DNA of 50,487 bases from the NCBI GenBank assembly GCA_035534435.1, contig DATLRX010000111.1, positions 1 through 50,487 of the forward strand, given 5' to 3'. This document shows, piece after piece, positions 1 through 8,286 of the stretch. Below the pieces are notes generated by a model. That model was not told where the DNA came from. It made no database searches and saw nothing but the letters and a program-made list of their open reading frames with translations. Position numbers and translations under genes: made by a program. The stretch's first letter is position 1. Each line of letters starts with the position of its first letter. The stretch comes from Palsa-851 sp035534435 (GTDB lineage: Bacteria > Chloroflexota > Dormibacteria > Aeolococcales > Aeolococcaceae).

Positions 1-40
1 GAGCGGAGGCACCACACCACCCCAACAGGAGCGACCGCCC

Positions 41-949
41 ATGCCGGCAGCAACACTGCGCCAGCTGCTGGAGGCCGGAGTTCACTTCGGCCACCAGACC
101 AGCCGGTGGAATCCCCGGATGCGCCCGTACATCTTCACGGCGCGCAACGGCATCCACATCATCGACCTCGAGCAGACCCAGAAGCAGCTCGACGTCGCCT
201 GCGAGTACCTGAGGAAGGTCGTCGCCGACGGGCAGAAGGTGCTCTTCGTCGGGACGAAGAAGCAGGCCCAGGACGTCATCGAGGAGGTCTGCCGGAACAC
301 CGGGCAGGCCTACGTCACCCATCGCTGGATGGGCGGCATGCTCACCAACTTCACGGTCATCCAGCGACGCCTGCGCAGGCTCGCCGAGCTGCGCGTCATG
401 CAGTCGCGCGGCGACTTCGAGCGCATGAGCGGCAAGGAGGCGAACGACGCGAAGGACGACCTCGAGCGCCTCGAGAACAACTTCGCGGGCATGGCCGACA
501 TGAAGCGCGTCCCCGGTGCGGTCTTCGTCATCGACTGCAAGAAGGAGCGCATCGCGGTCACCGAGGCGAACAAGCTCGGGATCCCGATCGTGGCCATCGT
601 TGACACCAACTGCGACCCGGACGACATCCAGGTGGTCATCCCCGGCAACGACGACGCGATGCGCAGCTGCCGGCTGATCGTGACCGCGATCGGTCAGGCG
701 ATCACCGAGGGTCTGCAGCAGTTCAGCGAGCGCGAGATGCAGGAACGCCAGGAGGCCGAGAAGCGCGAGCGCGACGCGGCCGCGGCAGCCGAGGCGGCTG
801 CAGCGCTTGCCGCCGAAGCCGCTGCGGCCGACGCCGCGCACGCCGACGCGATCGCTGCCGAGCACGCCGCCGAGGAGCCCGCCGCAACGGAAGCGGAGAC
901 CCCCGTCGTGGCCGCAGCCGCGGCCCCCGCTGCGGAGGAGAAGGCCTGA
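41..949 (+). CDS. rpsB: 30S ribosomal protein S2
   Basis: Structural protein of the small ribosomal subunit, needed to bring S1/mRNA to the 30S platform. The core (about residues 1-228) is a clear S2: it opens with LLEAGVHFGHQTSRWNPRM and has FVGTKKQAQD near residue 69, THRWMGGMLTNF near 93 and GIPIVAIVDTNCDPD near 180. The ATG is preceded by AGGAG at 27-31. After the core comes a tail of about 74 residues (bases 725-946) built almost only of Ala, Glu, Arg and Asp, so the protein is 302 aa against the usual 230-260. It is first in the classic rpsB-tsf-pyrH-frr string and overlaps tsf by one base (TGATG). The tail is the only unusual part. Confidence 0.98.
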   Translation: MPAATLRQLLEAGVHFGHQTSRWNPRMRPYIFTARNGIHIIDLEQTQKQLDVACEYLRKVVADGQKVLFVGTKKQAQDVIEEVCRNTGQAYVTHRWMGGMLTNFTVIQRRLRRLAELRVMQSRGDFERMSGKEANDAKDDLERLENNFAGMADMKRVPGAVFVIDCKKERIAVTEANKLGIPIVAIVDTNCDPDDIQVVIPGNDDAMRSCRLIVTAIGQAITEGLQQFSEREMQERQEAEKRERDAAAAAEAAAALAAEAAAADAAHADAIAAEHAAEEPAATEAETPVVAAAAAPAAEEKA

Positions 950-1590
950 TGGCCGAGATCACCGCCGGGATGGTGAAGACCCTGCGCGAGCGAACCGGCG
1001 CCGGCATGATGGACTGCAAACGCGCGCTCGTCGAGAGCGGCGGCGACATGGACAGAGCCGAGGACTGGTTGCGCGCCAAGGGCATCTCGCGCGCGCAGGC
1101 CAAGGCCGGACGCGGGACGAACGAGGGGATCGTGGACGCCTACATCCACGTCGCGGGCGGGATCGCGAAGCAGGGTGCGCTCATCGAGCTCAACTGCGAG
1201 ACGGACTTCGTCGCGAAGACCGACGACTTCAAGCACCTCGCGCACACGCTCGCCCTCCAGGTTGTCGGCGCGACGCCGACGTACGTACGCAGGGAGGACG
1301 TCCCGGGGGACGTTGTCGAGCGCGAACGAGCCGTCTATCGTGAGCAGGTCAAGGGCAAGCCCGACAACATCGTCGAGAAGATCCTCACGGGCAAGCTCGA
1401 CGCCTTCTATGCTCAGATCTGCCTGCTCGAGCAGCCCTGGATCAAGGACGACAAGAAGAAGGTTGGTGACCTCGTGACCGAGGCGATCGCCAAGCTCGGC
1501 GAGAACATCACGGTGGCGCGCTTCGCCCGATTCGCGGTCGGTGGCGACGGCGCCGACGAAGACGGCGCGAACGCGACGACGAACGAGTGA
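949..1590 (+). CDS. tsf: Elongation factor Ts
   Basis: Guanine-nucleotide exchange factor that regenerates EF-Tu-GTP in the cytoplasm. The N-terminal UBA-like domain is intact (VKTLRERTGAGMMDCKRAL, residues 9-27) and the EF-Tu contact motif TDFVAKT follows an ELNCE stretch near residue 80. At 213 aa it is of the short type, as in Thermus, with a single dimerisation subdomain instead of the longer form of about 280 aa in enterobacteria. The ATG at 949 overlaps the rpsB stop by one base. The C-terminus is a short acidic, Gly/Asn-rich tail. The next gene, pyrH, overlaps its stop by GTGA. Confidence 0.97.
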   Translation: MAEITAGMVKTLRERTGAGMMDCKRALVESGGDMDRAEDWLRAKGISRAQAKAGRGTNEGIVDAYIHVAGGIAKQGALIELNCETDFVAKTDDFKHLAHTLALQVVGATPTYVRREDVPGDVVERERAVYREQVKGKPDNIVEKILTGKLDAFYAQICLLEQPWIKDDKKKVGDLVTEAIAKLGENITVARFARFAVGGDGADEDGANATTNE

Positions 1591-2375
1591 GCGTCGGAGT
1601 CACGAACGTGGTACTCGCCGAGGAGCCGGACCGCGCTCGCGATGGGCGCCGTCCGGTGTTCGGCCGGGTCATCCTCAAGCTCGGCGGCGAGGCGCTTCTC
1701 GGACAGGCGGGATACGGCATCGACTACGCGGCTGCGCAACACATCGCCGAGCAGATCACCCACATCGTGGAACGCGGTGTGCAGGTCGCGATCGTCGTCG
1801 GCGGCGGCAACATCGTGCGCGGCATGGAGGCGAGCCAGCACGGCATCGACCGCGTCACCGCCGACTACATGGGCATGCTCGCGACGGTGATCAACGCGCT
1901 TGCGCTGCGTGACGCCATCGAGCACCTCGGCATCGAAGTCCGCCTGCAGAGCGCGATCGCCATGTCCCAGGTGGCCGAGCCGTTCATCCCGCGGCGCGCG
2001 ATCCGTCACCTCGAGAAGGGCCGCCTGGTCATCCTCGCGGCGGGGACCGGGAACCCGTTCTTCACCACGGACACCACCGCCGCGCTGCGCGCGGTCGAGA
2101 TCGGCGCGGACGTGCTCCTCAAGGCCACCAAGGTCGACGGTATCTACAGCGCGGATCCGAACAAGGTGAGTGACGCAACGAGGCTGTCCACCCTGACGTA
2201 CATGGACGTGCTCAATCGCGGCCTCACCATCATGGACAGCACCGCGGTCACCCTCTGCATGGACAACCGCATGCCCATCATCGTGTTCGACCTCTTCACC
2301 GACGGCAACGTCGAGCGAGTCATCCTCGGCGACCGGATCGGTACGCGCGTGGATGGTGAGGGCGCCGGCGCATGA
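1587..2375 (+). CDS. pyrH: Uridylate kinase (UMP kinase)
   Basis: Phosphorylates UMP to UDP in pyrimidine nucleotide synthesis; amino-acid-kinase fold, hexameric in known members. Motifs seen are VILKLGGEAL (start of the fold), VAIVVGGGNIVRG, and the UMP-site helix DRVTADYMGMLATVINALAL, followed by LAAGTGNPFFTTDTTAALRA. The GTG at 1587 gives the GTGA overlap with tsf and a 262-aa product with about 24 residues before the fold; a second in-frame GTG at 1608 would give a length nearer the usual 240. The stop overlaps frr by ATGA. Pairing with frr is a widespread arrangement. Confidence 0.97.
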   Translation: MSVGVTNVVLAEEPDRARDGRRPVFGRVILKLGGEALLGQAGYGIDYAAAQHIAEQITHIVERGVQVAIVVGGGNIVRGMEASQHGIDRVTADYMGMLATVINALALRDAIEHLGIEVRLQSAIAMSQVAEPFIPRRAIRHLEKGRLVILAAGTGNPFFTTDTTAALRAVEIGADVLLKATKVDGIYSADPNKVSDATRLSTLTYMDVLNRGLTIMDSTAVTLCMDNRMPIIVFDLFTDGNVERVILGDRIGTRVDGEGAGA

Positions 2376-2965
2376 GCGATCGCGAGAAAGCCGAGGACGC
2401 GTCCGCACTGATCGCGGCGCGCATCGCCGAGGCTCACGAACGCATGGAGAAAAGCGTCGAGGCGCTGCACCGCGACCTGATGACGATCCGCACCGGGCGC
2501 GCGTCACCGGCGCTCCTGGAGCGCCTTCATGTCGACTACTACGGCGCGCAGACACCGCTCCAGAGCCTCGCCGGGATCAGTGTGCCGGAGGCGAGCCTGC
2601 TCGTCATCGCGCCGTACGACCGCAGCTCGCTCGGCGCCATCGAGAAGGCGATCCAGAAGAGCGACCTGGGGCTCAACCCGAGCAACGACGGCCAGGTCAT
2701 CCGCGTCGCCATCCCGCAGCTGACCGAGGAGCGCCGCAAGGAGCTCGTCAAGGTGATCCATCGCAAGGCCGAGGATGCGCGTGTCGCGGTCCGCAACATC
2801 CGTCGCGACGAGGTCGACCATCTGCGCCGGGTCGAGAAGGACGGACACGTGAGCAAGGACGAGGTGGCGACCAAGCTGATCGAGGTCCAGAAGGTCACCG
2901 ACCAGTTCATCGCCCGCATCGACGACGCGGCGCAGCGAAAGGAGACGGAGATCCTCGAGGTCTGA
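2372..2965 (+). CDS. frr: Ribosome recycling factor
   Basis: Splits post-termination ribosomes together with EF-G. The sequence is a full RRF: DLMTIRTGRASPALLERLHVD near residue 40, YYGAQTPLQSLAGISVPE after it, and the helix RKELVKVIHRKAEDARVAVRN near residue 122. It is 197 aa, with roughly ten extra residues at the N-terminus compared with the common 185 aa form. ATGA overlap with pyrH sets the start. A 56-base gap follows, in which I see no promoter or hairpin, before uppS. Confidence 0.97.
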   Translation: MSDREKAEDASALIAARIAEAHERMEKSVEALHRDLMTIRTGRASPALLERLHVDYYGAQTPLQSLAGISVPEASLLVIAPYDRSSLGAIEKAIQKSDLGLNPSNDGQVIRVAIPQLTEERRKELVKVIHRKAEDARVAVRNIRRDEVDHLRRVEKDGHVSKDEVATKLIEVQKVTDQFIARIDDAAQRKETEILEV

Positions 2966-3021
2966 CGACCGCCACTCGCGAAACGGCCGCCACCGTCACC
3001 CCGTTCTGACCACGAGCACCA

Positions 3022-3795
3022 ATGCAACACCCACCCGCTCCCGCAGCAATCCCGCTTCCGGCACGGGCAGACCTGCCACGGCACATCGGCATCATCATGG
3101 ACGGGAACGGTCGGTGGGCACGCCAGCGCCACCTTCCGCGCGTCGCGGGGCACCGTGCCGGCGTTCGCGCCATCCGGCCCGTGATGGAGGCCTGTCACCA
3201 GGCCGGCGTCCACATCCTGACGCTGTACGCGTTCAGCACGGAGAACTGGCAGCGCCCGCGCACCGAGGTGAATGCGCTCATGAAGCTGTTCGGCGACACC
3301 ATCGACCGCGAGGTCGGCGAGCTCCACGAGAACGGGGTCCAGATCCGGGTGTTCGGCGATCGCTCCCGCCTGAGCCCGACGCTGCAGGCGAAGGTGGAGC
3401 GGGCAGAGCTGCTCACCGCCAACGACACCTCGGCGATCCTCAACGTCGCCATCAACTACGGGGGGCGGGCGGAGATCGTCGCGGCGATCCATGAGCTCGC
3501 CGAATCGGGGGCAGACCTTCGCCGGCTCGATGAGGCGACGATGAGCCGGGCCCTGTACACGGGCGGGCTCCCCGATCCCGACCTGATCGTGCGCACGGCG
3601 GGGGAGTTCCGGATCAGCAACTTCCTCCTCTGGCAGGCCGCGTACGCCGAGCTGTATGTGACCGACACCCTCTGGCCGGATTTCGGTGAGACCGCCATCC
3701 ACGACGCGCTCTACGACTTCTCGTGCCGGGAGCGGAAGTTCGGCGCGGTTCCCGACGGCAGCATCGAATCGGGGCGCGATACGCCGGCACGATGA
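3022..3795 (+). CDS. uppS: Isoprenyl transferase (undecaprenyl diphosphate synthase)
   Basis: cis-Prenyltransferase that elongates farnesyl diphosphate with isopentenyl diphosphate to the undecaprenyl carrier used in cell-wall synthesis. Family motifs are all present: HIGIIMDGNGRWA (catalytic Asp at residue 27), GHRAG, LYAFSTENW, and RTAGEFRISNFLLWQAAYAE. The length of 257 aa is normal. The N-terminal 18 residues are Pro/Ala-rich and may be outside the fold. It is coupled to cdsA by an ATGA overlap and lies two genes before dxr, so MEP-pathway supply and polyprenyl use are in one string. Chain length of the product cannot be read from the sequence. Confidence 0.95.
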   Translation: MQHPPAPAAIPLPARADLPRHIGIIMDGNGRWARQRHLPRVAGHRAGVRAIRPVMEACHQAGVHILTLYAFSTENWQRPRTEVNALMKLFGDTIDREVGELHENGVQIRVFGDRSRLSPTLQAKVERAELLTANDTSAILNVAINYGGRAEIVAAIHELAESGADLRRLDEATMSRALYTGGLPDPDLIVRTAGEFRISNFLLWQAAYAELYVTDTLWPDFGETAIHDALYDFSCRERKFGAVPDGSIESGRDTPAR

Positions 3796-4601
3796 ACCTC
3801 GCACAGAGGGTGATCTCCGGAGTCCTCCTGCTGGCAGTGCTGGGAGCGGCCCTGTGGATCGGCACCGCAGCCCTCGCGGTCTTCGTCGGAGCGGGCGCGC
3901 TGATCGGAGCCTGGGAGCTGCGGGGCCTGCTCGGGCGCATCGGCGCGCAGCCGCCGGCATGGCTCATCCTGCCGCTGACCGTCTTCCTCGCCATTCGCTT
4001 CGTGCTACCGGCCTCGGACATGGCGACCGACTGGGCATTCGCCGCCACCGCCGTCGTCGGCATGCTCGCCGGGCTGTGGACGCGCGAGAGCTTCGCCGGG
4101 TGGACGGCCGCGGTGGGCGGCGCCGCCTACATCGGCGTGTGCCTCGGGTACTGGATCGCGCTGTACCGGTGGCACGCCACCGACTCCACACACTTCGGGC
4201 TCCGGCTCGTCGTCCTGGTGCTCGCGGGCTCGGTGTGTGGCGACACCGCCGCCTACTTCGTCGGCTCGGCGATCGGCCGCCATCCCTTCTTCCGGTCGAT
4301 CTCGCCGCACAAGTCGCTCGAGGGCGCCGTCGCGGGAGCGATCGCGTCCGTCCTCGCCGGCGCGCTCGCCGGCCCGTGGCTGATCGGCATCAGCGTTCCC
4401 CTCGGCGCGCTCCTCGGCGTGCTGATGGCGATCGCCGCCCAGGGGGGCGACCTCGTCGAGTCGCTGATCAAGCGTCAGGCGGGCGTCAAGGACTCCGGCA
4501 CGCTCATCCCCGGACACGGCGGACTGCTCGATCGCGCCGATAGCCTCGTCCTGCTGGCCCCAGTCGTATATTGCTACCTGAAGCTGATCGCGTTCCCGTA
4601 A
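3792..4601 (+). CDS. cdsA: Phosphatidate cytidylyltransferase (CDP-diacylglycerol synthase)
   Basis: Integral membrane enzyme making CDP-diacylglycerol from phosphatidic acid and CTP, the branch point of phospholipid synthesis. From the ATG at 3792 the protein is 269 aa with about seven or eight hydrophobic segments. The C-terminal CDS signature is complete at residues 223-250: ESLIKRQAGVKDSGTLIPGH followed by GGLLDRADS. An earlier in-frame ATG at 3723 lies inside uppS and would add 23 non-hydrophobic residues; the ATGA overlap at 3792 is the better start. It is followed by a 58-base gap before dxr. Confidence 0.94.
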   Translation: MNLAQRVISGVLLLAVLGAALWIGTAALAVFVGAGALIGAWELRGLLGRIGAQPPAWLILPLTVFLAIRFVLPASDMATDWAFAATAVVGMLAGLWTRESFAGWTAAVGGAAYIGVCLGYWIALYRWHATDSTHFGLRLVVLVLAGSVCGDTAAYFVGSAIGRHPFFRSISPHKSLEGAVAGAIASVLAGALAGPWLIGISVPLGALLGVLMAIAAQGGDLVESLIKRQAGVKDSGTLIPGHGGLLDRADSLVLLAPVVYCYLKLIAFP

Positions 4602-4659
4602 CTGCGGCGAAAGCGGGCGCGTGCTCTGATCTACTCAGAACCGAGGCATCTGCGCACAA

Positions 4660-5820
4660 GTGACCACCCCCACCTCCCGCCGCCGAGTCGTCCTGCTTGG
4701 CGCAACCGGATCGATCGGCAGGCAAGCGTGCGATGTGATCGCCCGGTTCCCCGATCGGTTCGAGCTGGTCGGCGTCGTCGGTGGGAGTGACGCGGTTGCG
4801 CTCGCGGCGGTCGCCGCTACCTTCGGAGTCGAGCGCGTCGCGATCGTGAATCCCGTCCCAGGAGCCGCGCTGCCGGAAGGCTGCGCGGTCGGGATGGACG
4901 CGGCGTGCGAGATCGCCGCAATGAATGCCGACGTCGTCTGTGTCGCGATCACCGGGGCGGCGGCGCTGCGGCCGACCTTGGCGGCGATCGACGCGGGCGC
5001 GACCGTCGCGACGGCGACGAAGGAGGTGCTCGTCATGGCCGGCGAGCTCGTGCGGGCCCGCGCGTCCGAGTCGGGCGCGCACATCATCCCCATCGACAGC
5101 GAGCACTCCGCGCTCTGGCAGTGCCTGCGCGGCGAGGACCGGGACTCGCTCTCCCGCCTCGTCCTGACGGCGAGCGGCGGACCGTTCCTCCGCCGTCCCC
5201 TCGACACCTTCGCCTTGATCACGGCGGACGAGGCGCTCGCGCATCCGACCTGGAACATGGGCCCGAAGGTGACGATCGACTCGGCGACGATGATGAACAA
5301 GGGCCTCGAGATCATCGAGGCGCACTTCCTCTTCGACACGCCGTACTCGATGATCGACGTCGCCATCCACCCGACGAGCATCGTGCACAGCTGGGTGGAG
5401 TTCCGCGACGGCGCGGTGGTCGCGCAGATGGGTGTTCCGGACATGCGTGTCCCGATCGCGCTGGCGCTCGCGGACGGCGTGCGCCTGCCCGGCGTGGGCC
5501 CGCACCTCGACCTTCGCGACGTCTCCCCACTCGAGTTCCTCGCGGTCGACGGCGACCGGTTCCCGGCACTCGGCCTCGCCCGCGCGGCGGGGGAGCGGGG
5601 CGGGCTCGCTCCCTGCGTGCTCAACGCCGCCAACGAGGAGGCCGTCACCGCGTTCACCGAGGGACGCTGCCGTTTCGACGAGATCGTGCCGCTGGTGAGC
5701 GACGCGCTCGCGGCCTTCGACGATCGCGGCGTTCTCACCATCGACGACGTGCTCGCGGCCGACGCCTGGGCGCGGGCGCACGTGCGCACCGGCGCAGCAG
5801 CTGCAGCGGGCGTGTCATGA
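4660..5820 (+). CDS. dxr: 1-deoxy-D-xylulose 5-phosphate reductoisomerase
   Basis: Second enzyme of the MEP (non-mevalonate) isoprenoid pathway: converts DXP to 2-C-methyl-D-erythritol 4-phosphate with NADPH and a divalent metal. The NADPH loop LLGATGSIGRQ is at residues 12-22; the metal ligands are in IPIDSEHSALWQ (Asp146, Glu148) and MMNKGLE (Glu217); LTASGGPF and HPTWNMGPKVTIDSAT are also intact. The 386-aa length is normal. The start is GTG at 4660. The 58 bases before it hold no convincing promoter. It overlaps rseP by ATGA and shares the string with ispG, a later enzyme of the same pathway. Confidence 0.96.
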   Translation: MTTPTSRRRVVLLGATGSIGRQACDVIARFPDRFELVGVVGGSDAVALAAVAATFGVERVAIVNPVPGAALPEGCAVGMDAACEIAAMNADVVCVAITGAAALRPTLAAIDAGATVATATKEVLVMAGELVRARASESGAHIIPIDSEHSALWQCLRGEDRDSLSRLVLTASGGPFLRRPLDTFALITADEALAHPTWNMGPKVTIDSATMMNKGLEIIEAHFLFDTPYSMIDVAIHPTSIVHSWVEFRDGAVVAQMGVPDMRVPIALALADGVRLPGVGPHLDLRDVSPLEFLAVDGDRFPALGLARAAGERGGLAPCVLNAANEEAVTAFTEGRCRFDEIVPLVSDALAAFDDRGVLTIDDVLAADAWARAHVRTGAAAAAGVS

Positions 5821-7109
5821 CGCAGTTCCTCCTCTACGCGGGTGCGTTCATCCTCGTCCTCGTCTCGGTGATCACCATCCACGAGGGCGGTCACTTCCTC
5901 GTCGGCAAGCTCTCCGGCATCAAGGTGGAGGAGTTCTCGGTCGGGTTCGGACCGAAGGTCTACTCGCGCACCATCGGCGAAACCCTGTACGCGGTGCGCG
6001 CCATCCCCGCCGGGGGCTTCGTGCGCATGGCCGGCATGCTCGGTCTTGTCGGCGAGGCGGATGCCGGAGAGCGCAACTTCTATCGCGCGAGCAAGCCGCG
6101 GCGATTCGCCACGGTGGCGGCGGGCATCTGCGCGAACTTCGTCTTCGGCGGCGTCATCTTCGCGATCGTCGACATGCAGCCGACGCCGTACGCCTACGAC
6201 TCGCACGCCCCGTCCGGCCTCGCCGGGCTTCGCAACGGCGACGTCATCCTCGCGCTCAACGGACACGTCATCCGCCAGGACAACCTCACCGATGTCACCA
6301 ACGACCTGCACAAGGCCACCGCCGAGAGTCAGGGCAACCCGATCACGGTCGCCTATCAGACGTCCGACGGCGCCGTGCACACCACCGTGCTCACGCCGCG
6401 CCTGACGATCTCGAACATCCTCACAGATCAGTCGACGATCGCCGGCGGCACACTGCCGCAGGGGAGCCTGGTGGTCACGGCCGTGAACGGTCAGCCGGTC
6501 GGTACCGGCGATCCGGCGCAGCTCCTCGGCGGCGGGAGCCCTGTGACGATCTCCGGCTACCGCCAGAACTCCGACGGCTCCGTGGATGTCCGCTTCACGA
6601 ACGTGACCGTGTCCGGCATCCAGGACGGCTACCCCACGGAGAACGCGATCAAGGTCTCGTGGATCATGGGCGTGGTGCCGGGGTTCAGCGGCATGACGTT
6701 GCCGGCGGCGATCGCAAACGGGTTCACCGCCATCCCGGGGTTCATCGGCGCCGAGTTCTCAGGGATCTACGGCCTGATCGTCCATCCGCCGCCAGGCGGC
6801 GTGAACGGGCCGCAGGGGTTCACCGGGCCGGTCGGCATCGCGCAGGAAACCGCGACCGCCACGAACAACGGGTTCCTCGGCCCGAACGGTCTGCTCTGGT
6901 GGATCGGCTTCATCAGCATGAACCTCGGGTTCGTGAACATGCTGCCGATTCCGTTCCTCGACGGCGGCAAGCTCCTCTTCATCCTCATCGAATCGGTGCG
7001 TCGGCGCAGGCTCAATCCCAAGGTCGAGGCGGCGATCACCGCGGTCGGGCTGGCGGTCATCGTGATCTTCGCGGTGTATGTCACCATCGGAGATGTGAGC
7101 AGGTTATGA
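5817..7109 (+). CDS. rseP: Site-2 intramembrane zinc protease, RseP/RasP type (M50)
   Basis: Membrane metalloprotease that cuts transmembrane segments of substrates such as anti-sigma factors or signal-peptide remnants. From ATG 5817 the protein is 430 aa. The first membrane segment carries the zinc motif HEGGH at residues 22-26, and the C-terminal membrane segment carries NMLPIPFLDGG with the third ligand Asp382. Between them is one recognisable PDZ-like stretch (APSGLAGLRNGDVILALNGH) and a second less clear region. The dxr-rseP-ispG order is very common in bacteria. A longer open frame begins inside dxr, but ATGA at 5817 and the hydrophobic N-terminus fix the start. The substrate is unknown; no membrane anti-sigma factor is encoded nearby. 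Confidence 0.94.
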   Translation: MTQFLLYAGAFILVLVSVITIHEGGHFLVGKLSGIKVEEFSVGFGPKVYSRTIGETLYAVRAIPAGGFVRMAGMLGLVGEADAGERNFYRASKPRRFATVAAGICANFVFGGVIFAIVDMQPTPYAYDSHAPSGLAGLRNGDVILALNGHVIRQDNLTDVTNDLHKATAESQGNPITVAYQTSDGAVHTTVLTPRLTISNILTDQSTIAGGTLPQGSLVVTAVNGQPVGTGDPAQLLGGGSPVTISGYRQNSDGSVDVRFTNVTVSGIQDGYPTENAIKVSWIMGVVPGFSGMTLPAAIANGFTAIPGFIGAEFSGIYGLIVHPPPGGVNGPQGFTGPVGIAQETATATNNGFLGPNGLLWWIGFISMNLGFVNMLPIPFLDGGKLLFILIESVRRRRLNPKVEAAITAVGLAVIVIFAVYVTIGDVSRL

Positions 7110-8275
7110 GCGAGGGGAATTCGCTGCCACAGCAACGGAGGCCGACAGTGCCGGTGCGCGTCGGCAACGTCGTCATCGGGGGTGCCGCGCCGATCGCGGT
7201 GCAGACGATGACGAAGACGCAGACGGAGGACGCGACCGCGACGATCGCGCAGATCCAGCGCGCCGCTCAGGCCGGCGCGGACATCATCCGCGTCACGTGC
7301 GACACGCGCGATGCGGCGGCGGCGCTGCACGAGATCGTCCGCGAATCGCCGATCCCCGTGGTGGCCGACATCCATTACGACGCGCCACTCGCACTGCTCG
7401 CGCTCGAGGCGGGCGTGCACTGTCTGCGTCTGAATCCCGGCAACATCACCGACAGCACCAAGGTCGCCGACATCGCGCGCGAGGCGAAGGCTCGCGGGGT
7501 CCCGATCCGCATCGGCGTCAACGCCGGGAGCATCCCGCAGCGCAAGGACCTCACCCGTGGTCGCGGCGGGACGATCGACGAGATCGCCGCCAACATGGTC
7601 GCGGCTGCGCTCAGCCACATCCGCGTCCTCGAGGAGCTCGACTTCCGCGATATCAAGGTCTCGTTGAAGGCGAGCGACGTGCTCACGAATGTCGCCGCCA
7701 ACCGCGCGTTCGTCGCGCTCGGCAACCGGTATCCGCTGCACCTCGGCCTCACCGAGGCTGGGCCCGTCGACACCGGCAGCATCAAGAGCGCGCTCGGGAT
7801 CGGGCTCCTCCTTGCGCAGGGCATCGGCGACACGATTCGCGTGTCACTCGTCGGCGCGCCGGAGGAGGAGGTGCGGGTCGCGCGACAGATCCTCGCCAAC
7901 CTGCAGGAGCGCGGCGACGGGCCCAACCTCGTGGCATGCCCGACGTGCGGCCGCCTCGAGATCGACATGGTGCCGATGGTCGCGCAGGTCGCCAAGGCGC
8001 TCGAGGGTGTGAAGCGGACCATCACCGTGTCTGTCATGGGCTGCGTCGTCAACGGTCCTGGCGAGGGGATGCACGCTGACATCGGCATCGCCGGTGGCAA
8101 GCAGAAGGGCATCCTGTATCGCAACGGCAAGGTGGTCTCCACGCTGCCCGAGGGTGAGCTGCTGTCGACCCTGCTGACAGAGCTGCACGACATCGCCGAG
8201 GAGGACGCGCGGCTGGTCGCTGAAGGGAAGCCGCTGCCGGTCGGATTGAGCGAGCGGGAGGGCGTCCTCACGTAG
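7106..8275 (+). CDS. ispG: (E)-4-hydroxy-3-methylbut-2-enyl diphosphate synthase
   Basis: Iron-sulfur enzyme of the MEP pathway converting methylerythritol cyclodiphosphate to HMBPP. The TIM-barrel half shows VQTMTKTQTEDATAT near residue 32 and CLRLNPGNI near 106. The Fe-S ligands are Cys278 and Cys281 (CPTCGR), Cys313 (MGCVVNGPGE) and Glu320, as in the family. From ATG 7106 (ATGA overlap with rseP) the length is 389 aa, the short bacterial form without the extra plant/chlamydial domain. The end is 11 bases from proS, and a likely proS -10 box overlaps its stop codon. Confidence 0.96.
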   Translation: MSEGNSLPQQRRPTVPVRVGNVVIGGAAPIAVQTMTKTQTEDATATIAQIQRAAQAGADIIRVTCDTRDAAAALHEIVRESPIPVVADIHYDAPLALLALEAGVHCLRLNPGNITDSTKVADIAREAKARGVPIRIGVNAGSIPQRKDLTRGRGGTIDEIAANMVAAALSHIRVLEELDFRDIKVSLKASDVLTNVAANRAFVALGNRYPLHLGLTEAGPVDTGSIKSALGIGLLLAQGIGDTIRVSLVGAPEEEVRVARQILANLQERGDGPNLVACPTCGRLEIDMVPMVAQVAKALEGVKRTITVSVMGCVVNGPGEGMHADIGIAGGKQKGILYRNGKVVSTLPEGELLSTLLTELHDIAEEDARLVAEGKPLPVGLSEREGVLT

Positions 8276-8278
8276 ACT
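8273..8278 (+). promoter_or_regulatory. Putative -10 box for proS, leaderless type
   Basis: TAGACT lies exactly 8 bases before the proS ATG, with no Shine-Dalgarno between, and overlaps the ispG stop codon. TTGAGC at 8246-8251 is the nearest -35-like hexamer, but its 21-base spacing is long. The position matches the TANNNT boxes before sat, rel, hisS and aroC in this window. Transcription would begin at or within a few bases of the ATG. Confidence 0.5.
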
Positions 8279-8286
8279 GCTCCGCC

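Noticed and set aside
4635..6380. Minus-strand open frame of 581 codons opposite dxr and rseP
   Set aside because: Shadow of two well-recognised enzymes; composition is Arg/Ala/Ser-rich without motifs.
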